Positions 44,612 to 53,054 of a stretch of 64,000 nt of DNA are shown here, one piece after another. Position numbers and translations under genes: made by a program. This stretch comes from an uncultured Opitutia bacterium (GTDB lineage: Bacteria; Verrucomicrobiota; Verrucomicrobiia; Opitutales; UBA953), in NCBI GenBank assembly GCA_903913915.1, contig CAIWNE010000059.1:1-64000 (forward strand). The letters are read 5' to 3'. The notes beneath the pieces are model-generated. The model saw only the letters and a program-made list of their open reading frames with translations, made no database searches and was not told the origin of the DNA. How positions within the stretch are numbered: the stretch's first letter is position 1; each line of letters begins with the position of its first letter.

Positions 44612-47600
44612 ATGGCCGAGACCCCCCGATCAGAGCGCAAGACGCAGAACCGCGTCATCGACCTTTTCACCTCCCCAAATGGGCTTGGCTACCGTTACCT
44701 TGGGGAGTGGCACAAGCGCGGCAACAACCGCTGCGTAGAAGTCGGCCTCCTGCAAGCTAACCTAGCCACCCGCGGCTATGGCCCCGCCCAGATTTCAGCC
44801 GCCATCAAGAGGCTCGAGGACGCTGCCGACACGACAGGCATCAACCTCTATCAGGCGAACCTTCGGACCTACCAGCTCCTCCGTTACGGAGTCCAGGTCC
44901 AGACGGCTGTCGGTAAGGCGCATGAAAGCGTCAGCCTGATCGACTGGGATAACCCCGAGAAGAACGACTTCGCCTTGGCCGAGGAAGTCACCCTTAAGGG
45001 CGGCTATGAACGCCGGCCTGACATCGTGCTCTACGTCAACGGTATCGCCGTAGCCGTGATCGAGCTTAAGCGCGGCTCCGTCGAGATAGCCAACGGGGTC
45101 CGGCAGCTGATTACTAACCAGGAACCCATCTTCAACATGGGCTTCTTCAGCACCGTCCAGCTCGTCCTAGCCGGCAACGATACTCAGGGACTGCGCTACG
45201 GCACAGCCGGAACCAAGGAAGAGTTCTTCGTAACATGGAAGGGTGAAGGCGAAATCGAGGCGACTGACACCACCCCCGGAGCCCACCTGGATCGCCCTCT
45301 GGCCCAGATGTGCAACAAGACCAGGCTGCTGGACCTGATCCGCAACTTTATCATCTTCGACGCCGGTGTTAAGAAGGTCCCCCGACCCCACCAGTACTTC
45401 GGGGTCAAAGCCGCCCAGGAACGCATCGCTAAGCGCGAAGGTGGAGTGATTTGGCATACCCAGGGAAGCGGCAAGAGCATCCTGATGGTCCTCATCGCCA
45501 AGTGGCTCATGGAGCACGATCCGGAGGCCCGCATCCTCATCATCACCGACCGTGACGAGCTGGATAAGCAGATCGAGGGTGTCATGAGGAATGCCGACGT
45601 CATCCCCAAGGACTCAGAGTCTCCACGTATCACCTCGCGGGCTAAGTTGGTCGAGAAACTCGGAGCACACTCCCCTCGCCTGCTCTGCGCCCTCATCCAC
45701 AAGTTCGACACCTCGGACCTCAAGGGCGAGCCGCCCAGGATCTCCGGACGCTTCTACGTCTTCGTCGACGAGTGCCACCGCACCCAGGGCGGGGACATGA
45801 ACCGCCAGATGAAGCGCTGGATGCAGGACGCCATCTTCATCGGCTTCACGGGCACCCCCCTGCTCCGCAAGGACAAGCAACTGACGCGGGACGTATTCGG
45901 CACCTACATCCATACCTACAAGTTCCACCAGGCAGTCGCCGACAAGGTGGTCCTCGACCTAAAATACGAAGCCAGGAACGTCCCTCAGCAGCTCACCAAC
46001 CGCGAGTCCATCGATAAGTGGTTTGAGCAGAAGACCAAAGGGCTAAACGACTACCAGAAGGCCGTCTTACGCAACAAGTGGGCGACCATGGAATCCCTGC
46101 TCAGCGCCGGCGAACGCAAGCAGCGTATCATCGCCGACATCATCGAGGACTTCGGCCTCAAACCTCGCCTCAACAGCGACCGGGGAACCGCGATACTCGT
46201 AGCCGATGAGATCTACGACGCCTGCCACTACTTCAAGCTCTTCCAGAACACCGAGTTCGGCAGCCATGTGGGCATCGTGACCTCATATGAGCCGAATCCC
46301 AGCGCGATCTCATGCGAGCCACCTGGCAGCACCGAACGCTACAAGTTCGACGTCTACACAAACCTGGTGCTCAAGGAGAAAGTCAAGACCACCAAGCAGT
46401 ACGAGGATGACGTGAAACGCCGCTTTAAGGAGGAGCCGGCCAACATGAAGCTAATCATCGTCGTCAGCAAACTGCTGACCGGCTTCGACGCCCCAAGCTG
46501 CTCCTACATCTACCTAGACCACAGGCTCCGGGATCATACCCTCTTCCAGGCCATCTGCCGAACCAACCGCCTAGACGGTGATGACAAGGACTACGGCTAC
46601 ATCGTCGACTACAAGGAGATGCTGGGCAACGTCCAGGAGGCCCTCGCCGTCTACAACTCCGACGAGCTAGACACCGACCTGGGCGGAGGCGGCACCAACG
46701 ACGTCAACATCAAGAACTGGCTGCAGGAAGGCAGGAAGCAGCTCGATGATTCACTCGAGGCCCTGCGTCATCTCTGCGAACCCGTCGCCCACCCCCGCGA
46801 GATTGAGCAATACCTACGCTATTTCTGCGGAGACGCGGCCGACCCCGAAGCCCTGAACCAGACCGGCCCGATGCGCGACTCGTTCTACAAATCCGTCGCC
46901 GGCTTCGTCCGTGCCTATGCAGCCATCTCCGCCGACATGACCGAGGCGGGCTACACCGAGGCCCAGGCTGCCGCCATCCAGAAAGAGGTGGAGCTCTACA
47001 GCGAGATCCGTTCAGCCATCAAGAAGCACTCCGGGGAGGAACTGGACACTAAGCCCTACGAGGCCGATATGCGGCACCTGCTGAACACTTACGTCCAGGC
47101 CGATTCAGTCAGGGACTTGGGCAACCTAGGCAACCTCACCCTCACCGAGCTCATCATCAAGACCGGCATGCACGATGCCATCGCCCAGAAGCTTAACGCC
47201 AAGGGCAAGCTGTCCAAAAATGCGGTCGCTGAGAGCATCATCAACAACATCCGAATCACGCTGAAGCGCGACCAGCTCACCGACCCACAGTTCTACGAGC
47301 AGATGTCCAAGCTCCTGGACGACCTGATCGCCAAGCGCCGCGACGACTCCGCCGACTACGAGGCCTTCCTGAAGGATGCAGAATCCCTGGTGAAGAAGAT
47401 CTCCACCAAGCACTACAGCGCCGGGGTGCCCCAGGCCCTCCAAGGCCGCCCCTTGGCGACCGTGGTCTACAACAACCTGCCAAGGATCTTGGCAGCAGCG
47501 GCGCCTGACGCCACAGCCGACCAGAGCTCCGAATACGGCGAACGAATGGTGAACCTATCCCTCTCCATCGACCAGGTGATGCGCGAAAACGCCCCTGCCG

Positions 47601-47722
47601 GCTGGAAGGGGGATTCAACCCGAGAGGCTCAGGTGCTTAACGCCCTCTACCCGGTGATGAACCGTGACGAAGCCGCTACCTTGGCCCTGTTCGAGTTGCT
47701 TAAGAATCAACCCGGCAACTGA
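44612..47722 (+). CDS. hsdR: Type I restriction-modification restriction subunit
   Basis: 1036 aa. The N-terminal PD-(D/E)XK nuclease is at about residues 136-156 (RPDIVLYVNGIAVAVIELKR; Asp and Glu-x-Lys). The SF2 motor follows with WHTQGSGKSILM (about 285), VDECHRTQGG, FIGFTGTPLL, and SKLLTGFDAPSCSYIYLD with FQAICRTNRL. A helical C-terminal region should dock on HsdM/S. It translocates unmethylated DNA and cuts at a distance. It starts 11 nt after hsdS and overlaps the next start by one base (TGATG). Confidence 0.94.
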   Translation: MAETPRSERKTQNRVIDLFTSPNGLGYRYLGEWHKRGNNRCVEVGLLQANLATRGYGPAQISAAIKRLEDAADTTGINLYQANLRTYQLLRYGVQVQTAVGKAHESVSLIDWDNPEKNDFALAEEVTLKGGYERRPDIVLYVNGIAVAVIELKRGSVEIANGVRQLITNQEPIFNMGFFSTVQLVLAGNDTQGLRYGTAGTKEEFFVTWKGEGEIEATDTTPGAHLDRPLAQMCNKTRLLDLIRNFIIFDAGVKKVPRPHQYFGVKAAQERIAKREGGVIWHTQGSGKSILMVLIAKWLMEHDPEARILIITDRDELDKQIEGVMRNADVIPKDSESPRITSRAKLVEKLGAHSPRLLCALIHKFDTSDLKGEPPRISGRFYVFVDECHRTQGGDMNRQMKRWMQDAIFIGFTGTPLLRKDKQLTRDVFGTYIHTYKFHQAVADKVVLDLKYEARNVPQQLTNRESIDKWFEQKTKGLNDYQKAVLRNKWATMESLLSAGERKQRIIADIIEDFGLKPRLNSDRGTAILVADEIYDACHYFKLFQNTEFGSHVGIVTSYEPNPSAISCEPPGSTERYKFDVYTNLVLKEKVKTTKQYEDDVKRRFKEEPANMKLIIVVSKLLTGFDAPSCSYIYLDHRLRDHTLFQAICRTNRLDGDDKDYGYIVDYKEMLGNVQEALAVYNSDELDTDLGGGGTNDVNIKNWLQEGRKQLDDSLEALRHLCEPVAHPREIEQYLRYFCGDAADPEALNQTGPMRDSFYKSVAGFVRAYAAISADMTEAGYTEAQAAAIQKEVELYSEIRSAIKKHSGEELDTKPYEADMRHLLNTYVQADSVRDLGNLGNLTLTELIIKTGMHDAIAQKLNAKGKLSKNAVAESIINNIRITLKRDQLTDPQFYEQMSKLLDDLIAKRRDDSADYEAFLKDAESLVKKISTKHYSAGVPQALQGRPLATVVYNNLPRILAAAAPDATADQSSEYGERMVNLSLSIDQVMRENAPAGWKGDSTREAQVLNALYPVMNRDEAATLALFELLKNQPGN

Positions 47723-48438
47723 TGTCCGAAACCATCAAGTTCGGGGACCTAGAGATCCCTGTCGCCAGGAAATCGGTTAAGAACGTCCACCTATCCGTAT
47801 ACCCCCCTCACGGGAAGGTAACCCTGGTCGCGCCTACCGGCACAAGGCTTGAGGTCGTACGTGCCTACGTGGCCACCAAGCTCGCCTGGATCAAAGCCCA
47901 ACAGCGCAGGATGAAGGACCAGGCCAGAGAGGCCCCCCGGATCTTCGTGGAACGTGAGAGCCATCACATCTGGGGACGCCGTAGGCTCCTCAGCGTGGTC
48001 GAGAAGGAAGAGAAGCCCTCGGTCCGGATGGATCACCGCCGGCTCATCCTCACCGTCAGGCCGAAAACCCCCACCCCGAAGCGTAACGAAATCATGCAGG
48101 AGTGGCATCGCTCCTTGCTCCATGAGGCCATCCCTCCCCTGATCGCCAAGTGGGAACGGAAACTACGCGTCAAGACATCGGCCTATTTCCTTCAGCGCAT
48201 GAAAACTCGCTGGGGCGGCTGTAACCCTAAGGCTAAGACGCTCCGGTTGAACACTGAGCTAGTCAAGAAGCCCAAGGACCTGCTGGAGTACGTCGTAGTA
48301 CACGAGATGATCCACCTCCTGGAGCCCAGGCATAGCGAGCGGTTCATGACCCTCATGACCGAGCACTACCCTGCCTGGCAGGAAGCCAGGGCCGAGCTCA
48401 ACGCCCTCCCCCTCGCCTCAGAGATTTGGCGCGAATGA
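47722..48438 (+). CDS. YgjP-like (DUF45/M48-type) metallopeptidase
   Basis: 238 aa. The zinc motif VVHEMIHLLEPRHSERF (His194, Glu195, His198, further His) is the hallmark of the YgjP/WLM-related DUF45 family; WGGCNPKAKTLRLNTELV is the conserved stretch before it. Members are commonly found directly downstream of type I hsdR genes and are suspected to process or control restriction subunits. Here the start codon overlaps the hsdR stop by one base, so it is part of the restriction operon. Confidence 0.88.
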   Translation: MSETIKFGDLEIPVARKSVKNVHLSVYPPHGKVTLVAPTGTRLEVVRAYVATKLAWIKAQQRRMKDQAREAPRIFVERESHHIWGRRRLLSVVEKEEKPSVRMDHRRLILTVRPKTPTPKRNEIMQEWHRSLLHEAIPPLIAKWERKLRVKTSAYFLQRMKTRWGGCNPKAKTLRLNTELVKKPKDLLEYVVVHEMIHLLEPRHSERFMTLMTEHYPAWQEARAELNALPLASEIWRE

Positions 48439-49223
48439 CCCCAAGCAACAAGCTGCCGAACGGCGGAAGCATCCGGCATAAATCCGGAGTTCACTATATC
48501 TCGGTGCTAGAGACAGGTTGCCAGGAACTCGAAGCCTTAGTGAAACTAGTAGCCGTTCACCACAACGCGTCGATCAATTTGACAGATGCAAACTCAAAGG
48601 TACTTGCCCGGGCAAGCGAAGATGCGATCTCACAATTAGCCTGTATTAAAACCTACTCGTTGCTTTTCGACAAAGGAGGAGATGCAGCGTCCCTCGGCAA
48701 CTTTCTGGCAAAGAACCCCATCGAGAGCAGCAGTGACACTCTACTCAAGTATGCAAACGAATTAATCATAATAACTAAAGACCCTGAGAAAGAAGATCAC
48801 TTCAGCGCAAACGCGCTCAGTATCGATGAAATCGTCGCCAATAAGGACTTCAAAGAAATGAACATCCAGGGCGCCGAGGAAATTCGGCGCAAACATAGAC
48901 GAATATGCTCTATATTTGAACGACTCAAAACGCGCGAAAAGGCCATTAGGCTAAAAGATGCACGCGACTTGTGGCTTGCGCACGCTTCGCTTGCCTCAGG
49001 CGACATGAGATTCGTCGAGCACTCAAACCACACCTTGTATCATTTCCTCAAACTCTGCTCGATAGTTTTAAGAATCTCAGTCGAGACATACATGCCAGCA
49101 GCCTTTGAGGTCAACGGGCGCAACACATGGCATGCGGTAAACTCTCTCATTCCCACCTTCAGCGCATGCCAAAAGAAACAACTTCAGGAAGACCCATCGA
49201 AGAACAGCAATTGCAGCAGTTAA
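48435..49223 (+). CDS. HEPN-motif protein (AbiU2-like), tail of the restriction operon
   Basis: 262 aa from the ATG at 48435, which overlaps the upstream TGA (ATGA); a TTG three codons earlier is possible. Helical protein with RDLWLAH (Arg177 to His183), an R-x5-H spacing typical of HEPN RNase-type active sites, as in AbiU2-like abortive-infection proteins. The base composition is clearly more AT-rich than hsdR. It could act as a back-up suicide effector of the restriction operon. The HEPN/AbiU2 idea rests on this motif and context. Confidence 0.5.
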   Translation: MTPSNKLPNGGSIRHKSGVHYISVLETGCQELEALVKLVAVHHNASINLTDANSKVLARASEDAISQLACIKTYSLLFDKGGDAASLGNFLAKNPIESSSDTLLKYANELIIITKDPEKEDHFSANALSIDEIVANKDFKEMNIQGAEEIRRKHRRICSIFERLKTREKAIRLKDARDLWLAHASLASGDMRFVEHSNHTLYHFLKLCSIVLRISVETYMPAAFEVNGRNTWHAVNSLIPTFSACQKKQLQEDPSKNSNCSS

Positions 49224-50032
49224 CCCTTAGACTTCCAATTAAACGGCCCAGAGGCCGACCTAGCCAAGATTACGCTGGCGGCTGCAGACCAGGAGCTGAA
49301 TAGGTAATCCTGCTTGAATACGTAGGCACCCCCGTCAGGGGCGATTACCCCTTCCTTGACCAGATACTGCCTGAGGTTGCGTACGCGCTCGGGGATAGCG
49401 GGGGTATCTTCGATTACGGCGAAACTGCCCGCCTTGACTAGGAAACCGTTGGGCATCTCCTGTCCCTGCGCCTTCACGCCCTTGGCAGACATGACCAGGA
49501 GATTGCTTGCGGTCGCGGCCTTAGCGACGGACCGGGTAAACATTCCAAGACCCAAGGCCGGGAAACAAAGAAGCATCTCGGACAGGAAAGTCTCTGCATC
49601 AGCCATATCCGACTCGGACATTGAGGGCTGATCGGGCTTATTTCCGTTCTCCAAGACGCAACGCTTGGCATGCCCAGCAAGCTCCACCAGTCGCGATTCG
49701 ATGTACTGGATATGAGCCTTGTTTAGGCTCTCATCCTTGCTCGTGAAGGAGACGCACATGGTCCAGAAGTCCTTCTTCACGAAGTGACTCTCCAGACGCC
49801 CCAGGACGGGGTCGCCCTCGCCGATGTAGACATGAGGCAAGGCGCTGTCCTCGTCCTGACCGACCAATACGTAGATGCCGGTCCGCTTCAGCTCCTTGCG
49901 CTTCTTGGCCTCGGACAGCAAAGCCCTGGGGAAAACCAGCCCATGGCCGGTCCAGTTGGACTTCTCGATCGTACGCACGCCGTCGGGATCACCTTCAGGC
50001 AGGAAGATCTTAAGGCTGTAAGGGGCAGACAT
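49220..50032 (-). CDS. GIY-YIG nuclease-family protein with DUF4357
   Basis: 270 aa from the ATG at 50032. The N-terminal half has GIYVLVGQDEDSALPHVYIGEG, which is the GIY...YIG signature (written in two parts of about 22 residues), and a helix with HIQYIESRLVELA that supplies the Glu. The C-terminal part (GFLVKAGSFAVIEDTP ... FSSWSAAASVILARSASG) is DUF4357. Such proteins are frequent in mobile elements and restriction islands; nuclease activity is expected but unproven. Converges on the HEPN-like gene with a 4-bp overlap. Confidence 0.85.
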   Translation of the reverse strand: MSAPYSLKIFLPEGDPDGVRTIEKSNWTGHGLVFPRALLSEAKKRKELKRTGIYVLVGQDEDSALPHVYIGEGDPVLGRLESHFVKKDFWTMCVSFTSKDESLNKAHIQYIESRLVELAGHAKRCVLENGNKPDQPSMSESDMADAETFLSEMLLCFPALGLGMFTRSVAKAATASNLLVMSAKGVKAQGQEMPNGFLVKAGSFAVIEDTPAIPERVRNLRQYLVKEGVIAPDGGAYVFKQDYLFSSWSAAASVILARSASGPFNWKSKG

Positions 50033-50327
50033 TCTGAAAGCCAACCAGCTGGCACAACGGCTGGCAAGCGCGGGGCCGGGGAACGGCCCTGAACTTTGTC
50101 AATAGCGCACACCTCCCACATTGTGGGTGCGTTGAGTGGTTGCCAGGACCAGGGAGCATTCGGAGCCGGTGATAACTCCCTTTTGCAGGAAATAATATTC
50201 CGCCGAACCGCCGGCAGAAGCACGTATATAAACCTCTACTAGGTAGACTTTTATGGACTGATGGACAGCCCTGTGAATCGGCTGTCGGTCGATTGTTTGC
50301 GCCAAACGGTTAACTCCCACGCGTGGC
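50033..50327. other. Intergenic region upstream of the replication-like module
   Basis: About 300 bp without a supported gene. It contains one short hairpin (CCCACA at 50115-50120 with TGTGGG at 50122-50127, extended by CGCAC/GTGCG) and an AATAATATT stretch near 50190. It leads into the repeat array at 50328 and may hold promoters for both flanking genes. Confidence 0.4.
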
Positions 50328-50349
50328 TGTGACACTGTGACAGTGTGAC
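50328..50349 (+). repeat. Iteron-like array, left copy (3 x 8 bp)
   Basis: Three TGTGAC hexamers at 50328, 50336 and 50344 are spaced exactly 8 bp apart (units TGTGACAC, TGTGACAG, TGTGAC). A matching array in opposite orientation lies at 54565-54586; the two share a perfect 15-bp inverted match (50335-50349 with 54573-54587). The array also overlaps the GTG that could start the next gene. Confidence 0.7.
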
Positions 50350-50383
50350 GACCAACCCCCGCAAGCAGCCCCAGACCACGCCC

Positions 50384-51694
50384 ATGAAGTCCAAGCCCAA
50401 GACCCCCCCCACCAGCCACCCCAAGGCCAAAGCCCAGGCCAACCGCCTGAAGTCCAAGCTAAAGCCCAAAGCCCGCCCCAAGCCCACCAGGAAGGCAAAG
50501 ACGAAAACCAAGCCCAAAGCCATATCCGTAAAGGGCCGTTCGATCAAAACACCGGCACGGACGACGAATACGAAAATGAGCGCGGAAAAGGCTGCGGAGA
50601 CGGTCGCGGAGATCTCGGCAACATCTGCCACATCTTCAACAACATCGACTTCGACGCCGACATCGACACTGGTGGCGACATCAGCGCCGACATCGTCGTC
50701 TCCATCGTCATCGTCGTCATCTTCAGCAGCACCAAGCCCAAAAACGCCGGGAACCAAGCCTACACGGCATCGCAAGTCTTACGGCGACTACAAGGCCCTG
50801 GCTCCATACCTGGCCAAGCTTCCTCCGATCACCGGCTACGATGAATACGACCTCCGTGGCGTGGAAAGCGAAGCGGAGATGATTGTTGGAGCTAACTATG
50901 ACTATGCCAGAGAGGCCCTGCGCCAGGCGCTGCTGAGACTGCCTTGGCGCGGCCAGATCCTTGGAGCCGAGAACCTAGCCAAGGTCATCAAGGACGAGCC
51001 CCACCTGCTCTCATGCCCCATCGACCACGGCAATCTCTACTACTTTGAGCAGATGTCCTATATGGTGGTGATCTGGAAGACCTACGCTCCGGACGAACTC
51101 TTCCCGCCGCCCTTCATGTCTTTCATCGAGAAGATAAGGCCAGAAATCACCAGGTACCACCGGCCCAACCCCGTCATAGCCTTCATGCATACGGACGACA
51201 CCCCGATCAGGCACAAGGGCAGCCAGGCCACCTCCGACACTATCGTCACGCACATCCCGAAGAACCTGCTGCGCCAGCCCAGCCTTAAGGAGGCCATACG
51301 CGCCTTCACGCAAGCCGCACGGGCATCGGGGGCGTTCGGCGAGAACGGGAAGAGCCGGCCGACAAACGACTGGCTTGCTCTGACCTACCACAAGTACGCC
51401 CAAGGCAACCAGGAGCCTAAGCCCTACCTCCGCTTTCCGGACCAGCTCCGGCCGGGCGCGGTCACCCTCGGAACGGCCGCTAGCAAAATCTACGCGGGCG
51501 CCTTCCCAAAGCCATACAACGCCCCGGTGGAGACCACCTGGTCGAGCGCGGTAGCAAGGGCGGAGGAACGCATCATGACACTGACCGAAGTGCTCATGAA
51601 GCTGGTGGGAGACTACCACATCACGCCCACGGTCGTACCGAGTTTTGTCGGGCGGTGGCCCGTTAACGAACAACCAGAACCTACTTGTTCGTAG
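50384..51694 (+). CDS. Element protein with Lys/Pro-rich and Ser/Thr-rich N-terminus
   Basis: 436 aa from the ATG at 50384; an in-frame GTG at 50345 lies inside the repeat array. The first ~65 residues are a basic low-complexity tract (KPKARPKPTRKAKTKTKPKA), followed by a Ser/Thr/Ala run (TSTSTPTSTLVATSAPTSSS), then a folded ~300-residue domain (YDEYDLRGVESEAEMIVG, PWRGQILGAENLAKVIKDEP). The folded domain is not one I recognise. The basic tail suggests DNA or RNA binding. First gene of the replication-like module. Confidence 0.6.
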   Translation: MKSKPKTPPTSHPKAKAQANRLKSKLKPKARPKPTRKAKTKTKPKAISVKGRSIKTPARTTNTKMSAEKAAETVAEISATSATSSTTSTSTPTSTLVATSAPTSSSPSSSSSSSAAPSPKTPGTKPTRHRKSYGDYKALAPYLAKLPPITGYDEYDLRGVESEAEMIVGANYDYAREALRQALLRLPWRGQILGAENLAKVIKDEPHLLSCPIDHGNLYYFEQMSYMVVIWKTYAPDELFPPPFMSFIEKIRPEITRYHRPNPVIAFMHTDDTPIRHKGSQATSDTIVTHIPKNLLRQPSLKEAIRAFTQAARASGAFGENGKSRPTNDWLALTYHKYAQGNQEPKPYLRFPDQLRPGAVTLGTAASKIYAGAFPKPYNAPVETTWSSAVARAEERIMTLTEVLMKLVGDYHITPTVVPSFVGRWPVNEQPEPTCS

Positions 51695-51750
51695 GCCGAA
51701 AAATGGATGCGGGGGGATTTCCGTGAACGATTGCGGACGCTTCAACCCAC

Positions 51751-52050
51751 ATGTCGAACACTGACAAAGCCGGCGCCGTCCCGGCCAACAAAGACGGCAC
51801 CAACCAGTCCCTGATCATCCGCCCCGAGTGGCTGCGCCTCCCCAAGCCGGGGCATCGCTGCCCCGCCTCGGGCCTGTGCCGGTCGTACCTCCACACCCTG
51901 GTGCGCGACGGCAAGGTCGGCACGGTCAGCATCCGCGAGCGCGGGCGCAAGACGGGCATCCGGCTGATCAACTACGACAGCCTGATGGCCTTCATCGCCA
52001 AGCAGGGCGACTCCGGCGAACAGTCCAAGAAGGAAGGGGGTGCCCAGTGA
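51751..52050 (+). CDS. Small HTH/excisionase-like protein
   Basis: 99 aa. The central part (CRSYLHTLVRDGKVGTVSIR, then GIRLINYDSLMAFI) resembles MerR/excisionase-type helix-turn-helix proteins that recognise DNA and end with a beta wing. Its TGA overlaps the GTG start of the primase-like gene (GTGA, 52047-52050). Probable DNA-binding accessory or repressor of the element. Confidence 0.6.
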   Translation: MSNTDKAGAVPANKDGTNQSLIIRPEWLRLPKPGHRCPASGLCRSYLHTLVRDGKVGTVSIRERGRKTGIRLINYDSLMAFIAKQGDSGEQSKKEGGAQ

Positions 52051-53054
52051 TCGCCAACCCCTTCCGCCGCCGGCCGACCTTCGAGGAGCTGTTCGTGCTC
52101 CTGGGTCTGCCGCCCATCAAGGGCAGGAACGTCCCCTGCCCGCTCCACGCTGACAAGCGCCCCTCCTTCTCGGTGTTCATCGGCTCCAACGGCATCGAGC
52201 GGGGCAAGTGCTTCACGGGCTGCTTCAACGGGGACGTCTACGACCTGTACGCGCGCGCCTTCCGTTGCGACCGCAAGACGGCCTTCATCGAGCTCAACCG
52301 TGCCCTCGGCATCGCGACTGCGACCTTCCAGCTGGAGAGGCCCCTACATGAACGCTTCCTGCCCGCGCCCAAGACCGCGCCTCGCGAGGAACGCCTGCGC
52401 CCCTCCCTGCCCCTGGAACTCGGGGACGAACGGATGGTCGTCGACCTATCCAGCCTGCGGCGCCTTCACGAGGGCGGCGTCCGACTGGCCTTGGAACGCG
52501 GCCTGCTGCGCTTCGGCCATTACCTCAAACGCCCGGCCTGGATCATGACGGACAAGTCCGGACTGCTGATGCAGGCGCGTCGGATGGACGGGCAGACCTG
52601 GTTCAAGGAGAGCAAGGCCATCACCCTGAAGGGTTCGGACGCCAACCACCTCCTCGGGGTCGGCGAAGCCGCCGAGGCCGACCTGCTCTTCGTCTGCGAA
52701 GGGGGACCGGATATGCTGGCCGCCCATGCGGTGGCCTACGAAATGGGCCTGCTCAAGGCCTTCCCCGAGGAGCGCATCGCGGTTACCGGCCTCATGGGTG
52801 CGACCATGCGACCCCGCCGGGCGACCCTGGCCGGCCTGAAGGCCAAGCAGGTGGTCATCTGGGCCCATGCCGACAAGTCCGGGCTGGAAGGCGCCAAGGA
52901 GTGGAAGCGTTGCTTCTGGGCCAAGGACCGGAAGGTCGACGTCATCCCGGCCAACGAGATCGTCCCGGGCCTGAAGGACCTGAACGACGTGGTGTCCTCC
53001 GCCGGCGGCCTGGCCGCGATCATCGCCAAACTGGGGGGCCTGAGCCATGCCTGA
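52047..53054 (+). CDS. Primase-like protein with CHC2 zinc finger and Toprim motif
   Basis: 335 aa from a GTG at 52047. The N-terminus has a CHC2-type zinc-binding set: Cys31 and His34 in PCPLHADKRPS, Cys55 and Cys59 in KCFTGC. Further on, VCEGGPDMLAAH (Glu218, Asp222) is a Toprim-like E-G-x-x-D motif, and VIWAHADKSG resembles the second acidic Toprim motif. The order matches DnaG-type or phage/satellite primases, with no helicase domain in the same chain. It overlaps the DUF3987 gene by 8 bp. Confidence 0.75.
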   Translation: MIANPFRRRPTFEELFVLLGLPPIKGRNVPCPLHADKRPSFSVFIGSNGIERGKCFTGCFNGDVYDLYARAFRCDRKTAFIELNRALGIATATFQLERPLHERFLPAPKTAPREERLRPSLPLELGDERMVVDLSSLRRLHEGGVRLALERGLLRFGHYLKRPAWIMTDKSGLLMQARRMDGQTWFKESKAITLKGSDANHLLGVGEAAEADLLFVCEGGPDMLAAHAVAYEMGLLKAFPEERIAVTGLMGATMRPRRATLAGLKAKQVVIWAHADKSGLEGAKEWKRCFWAKDRKVDVIPANEIVPGLKDLNDVVSSAGGLAAIIAKLGGLSHA

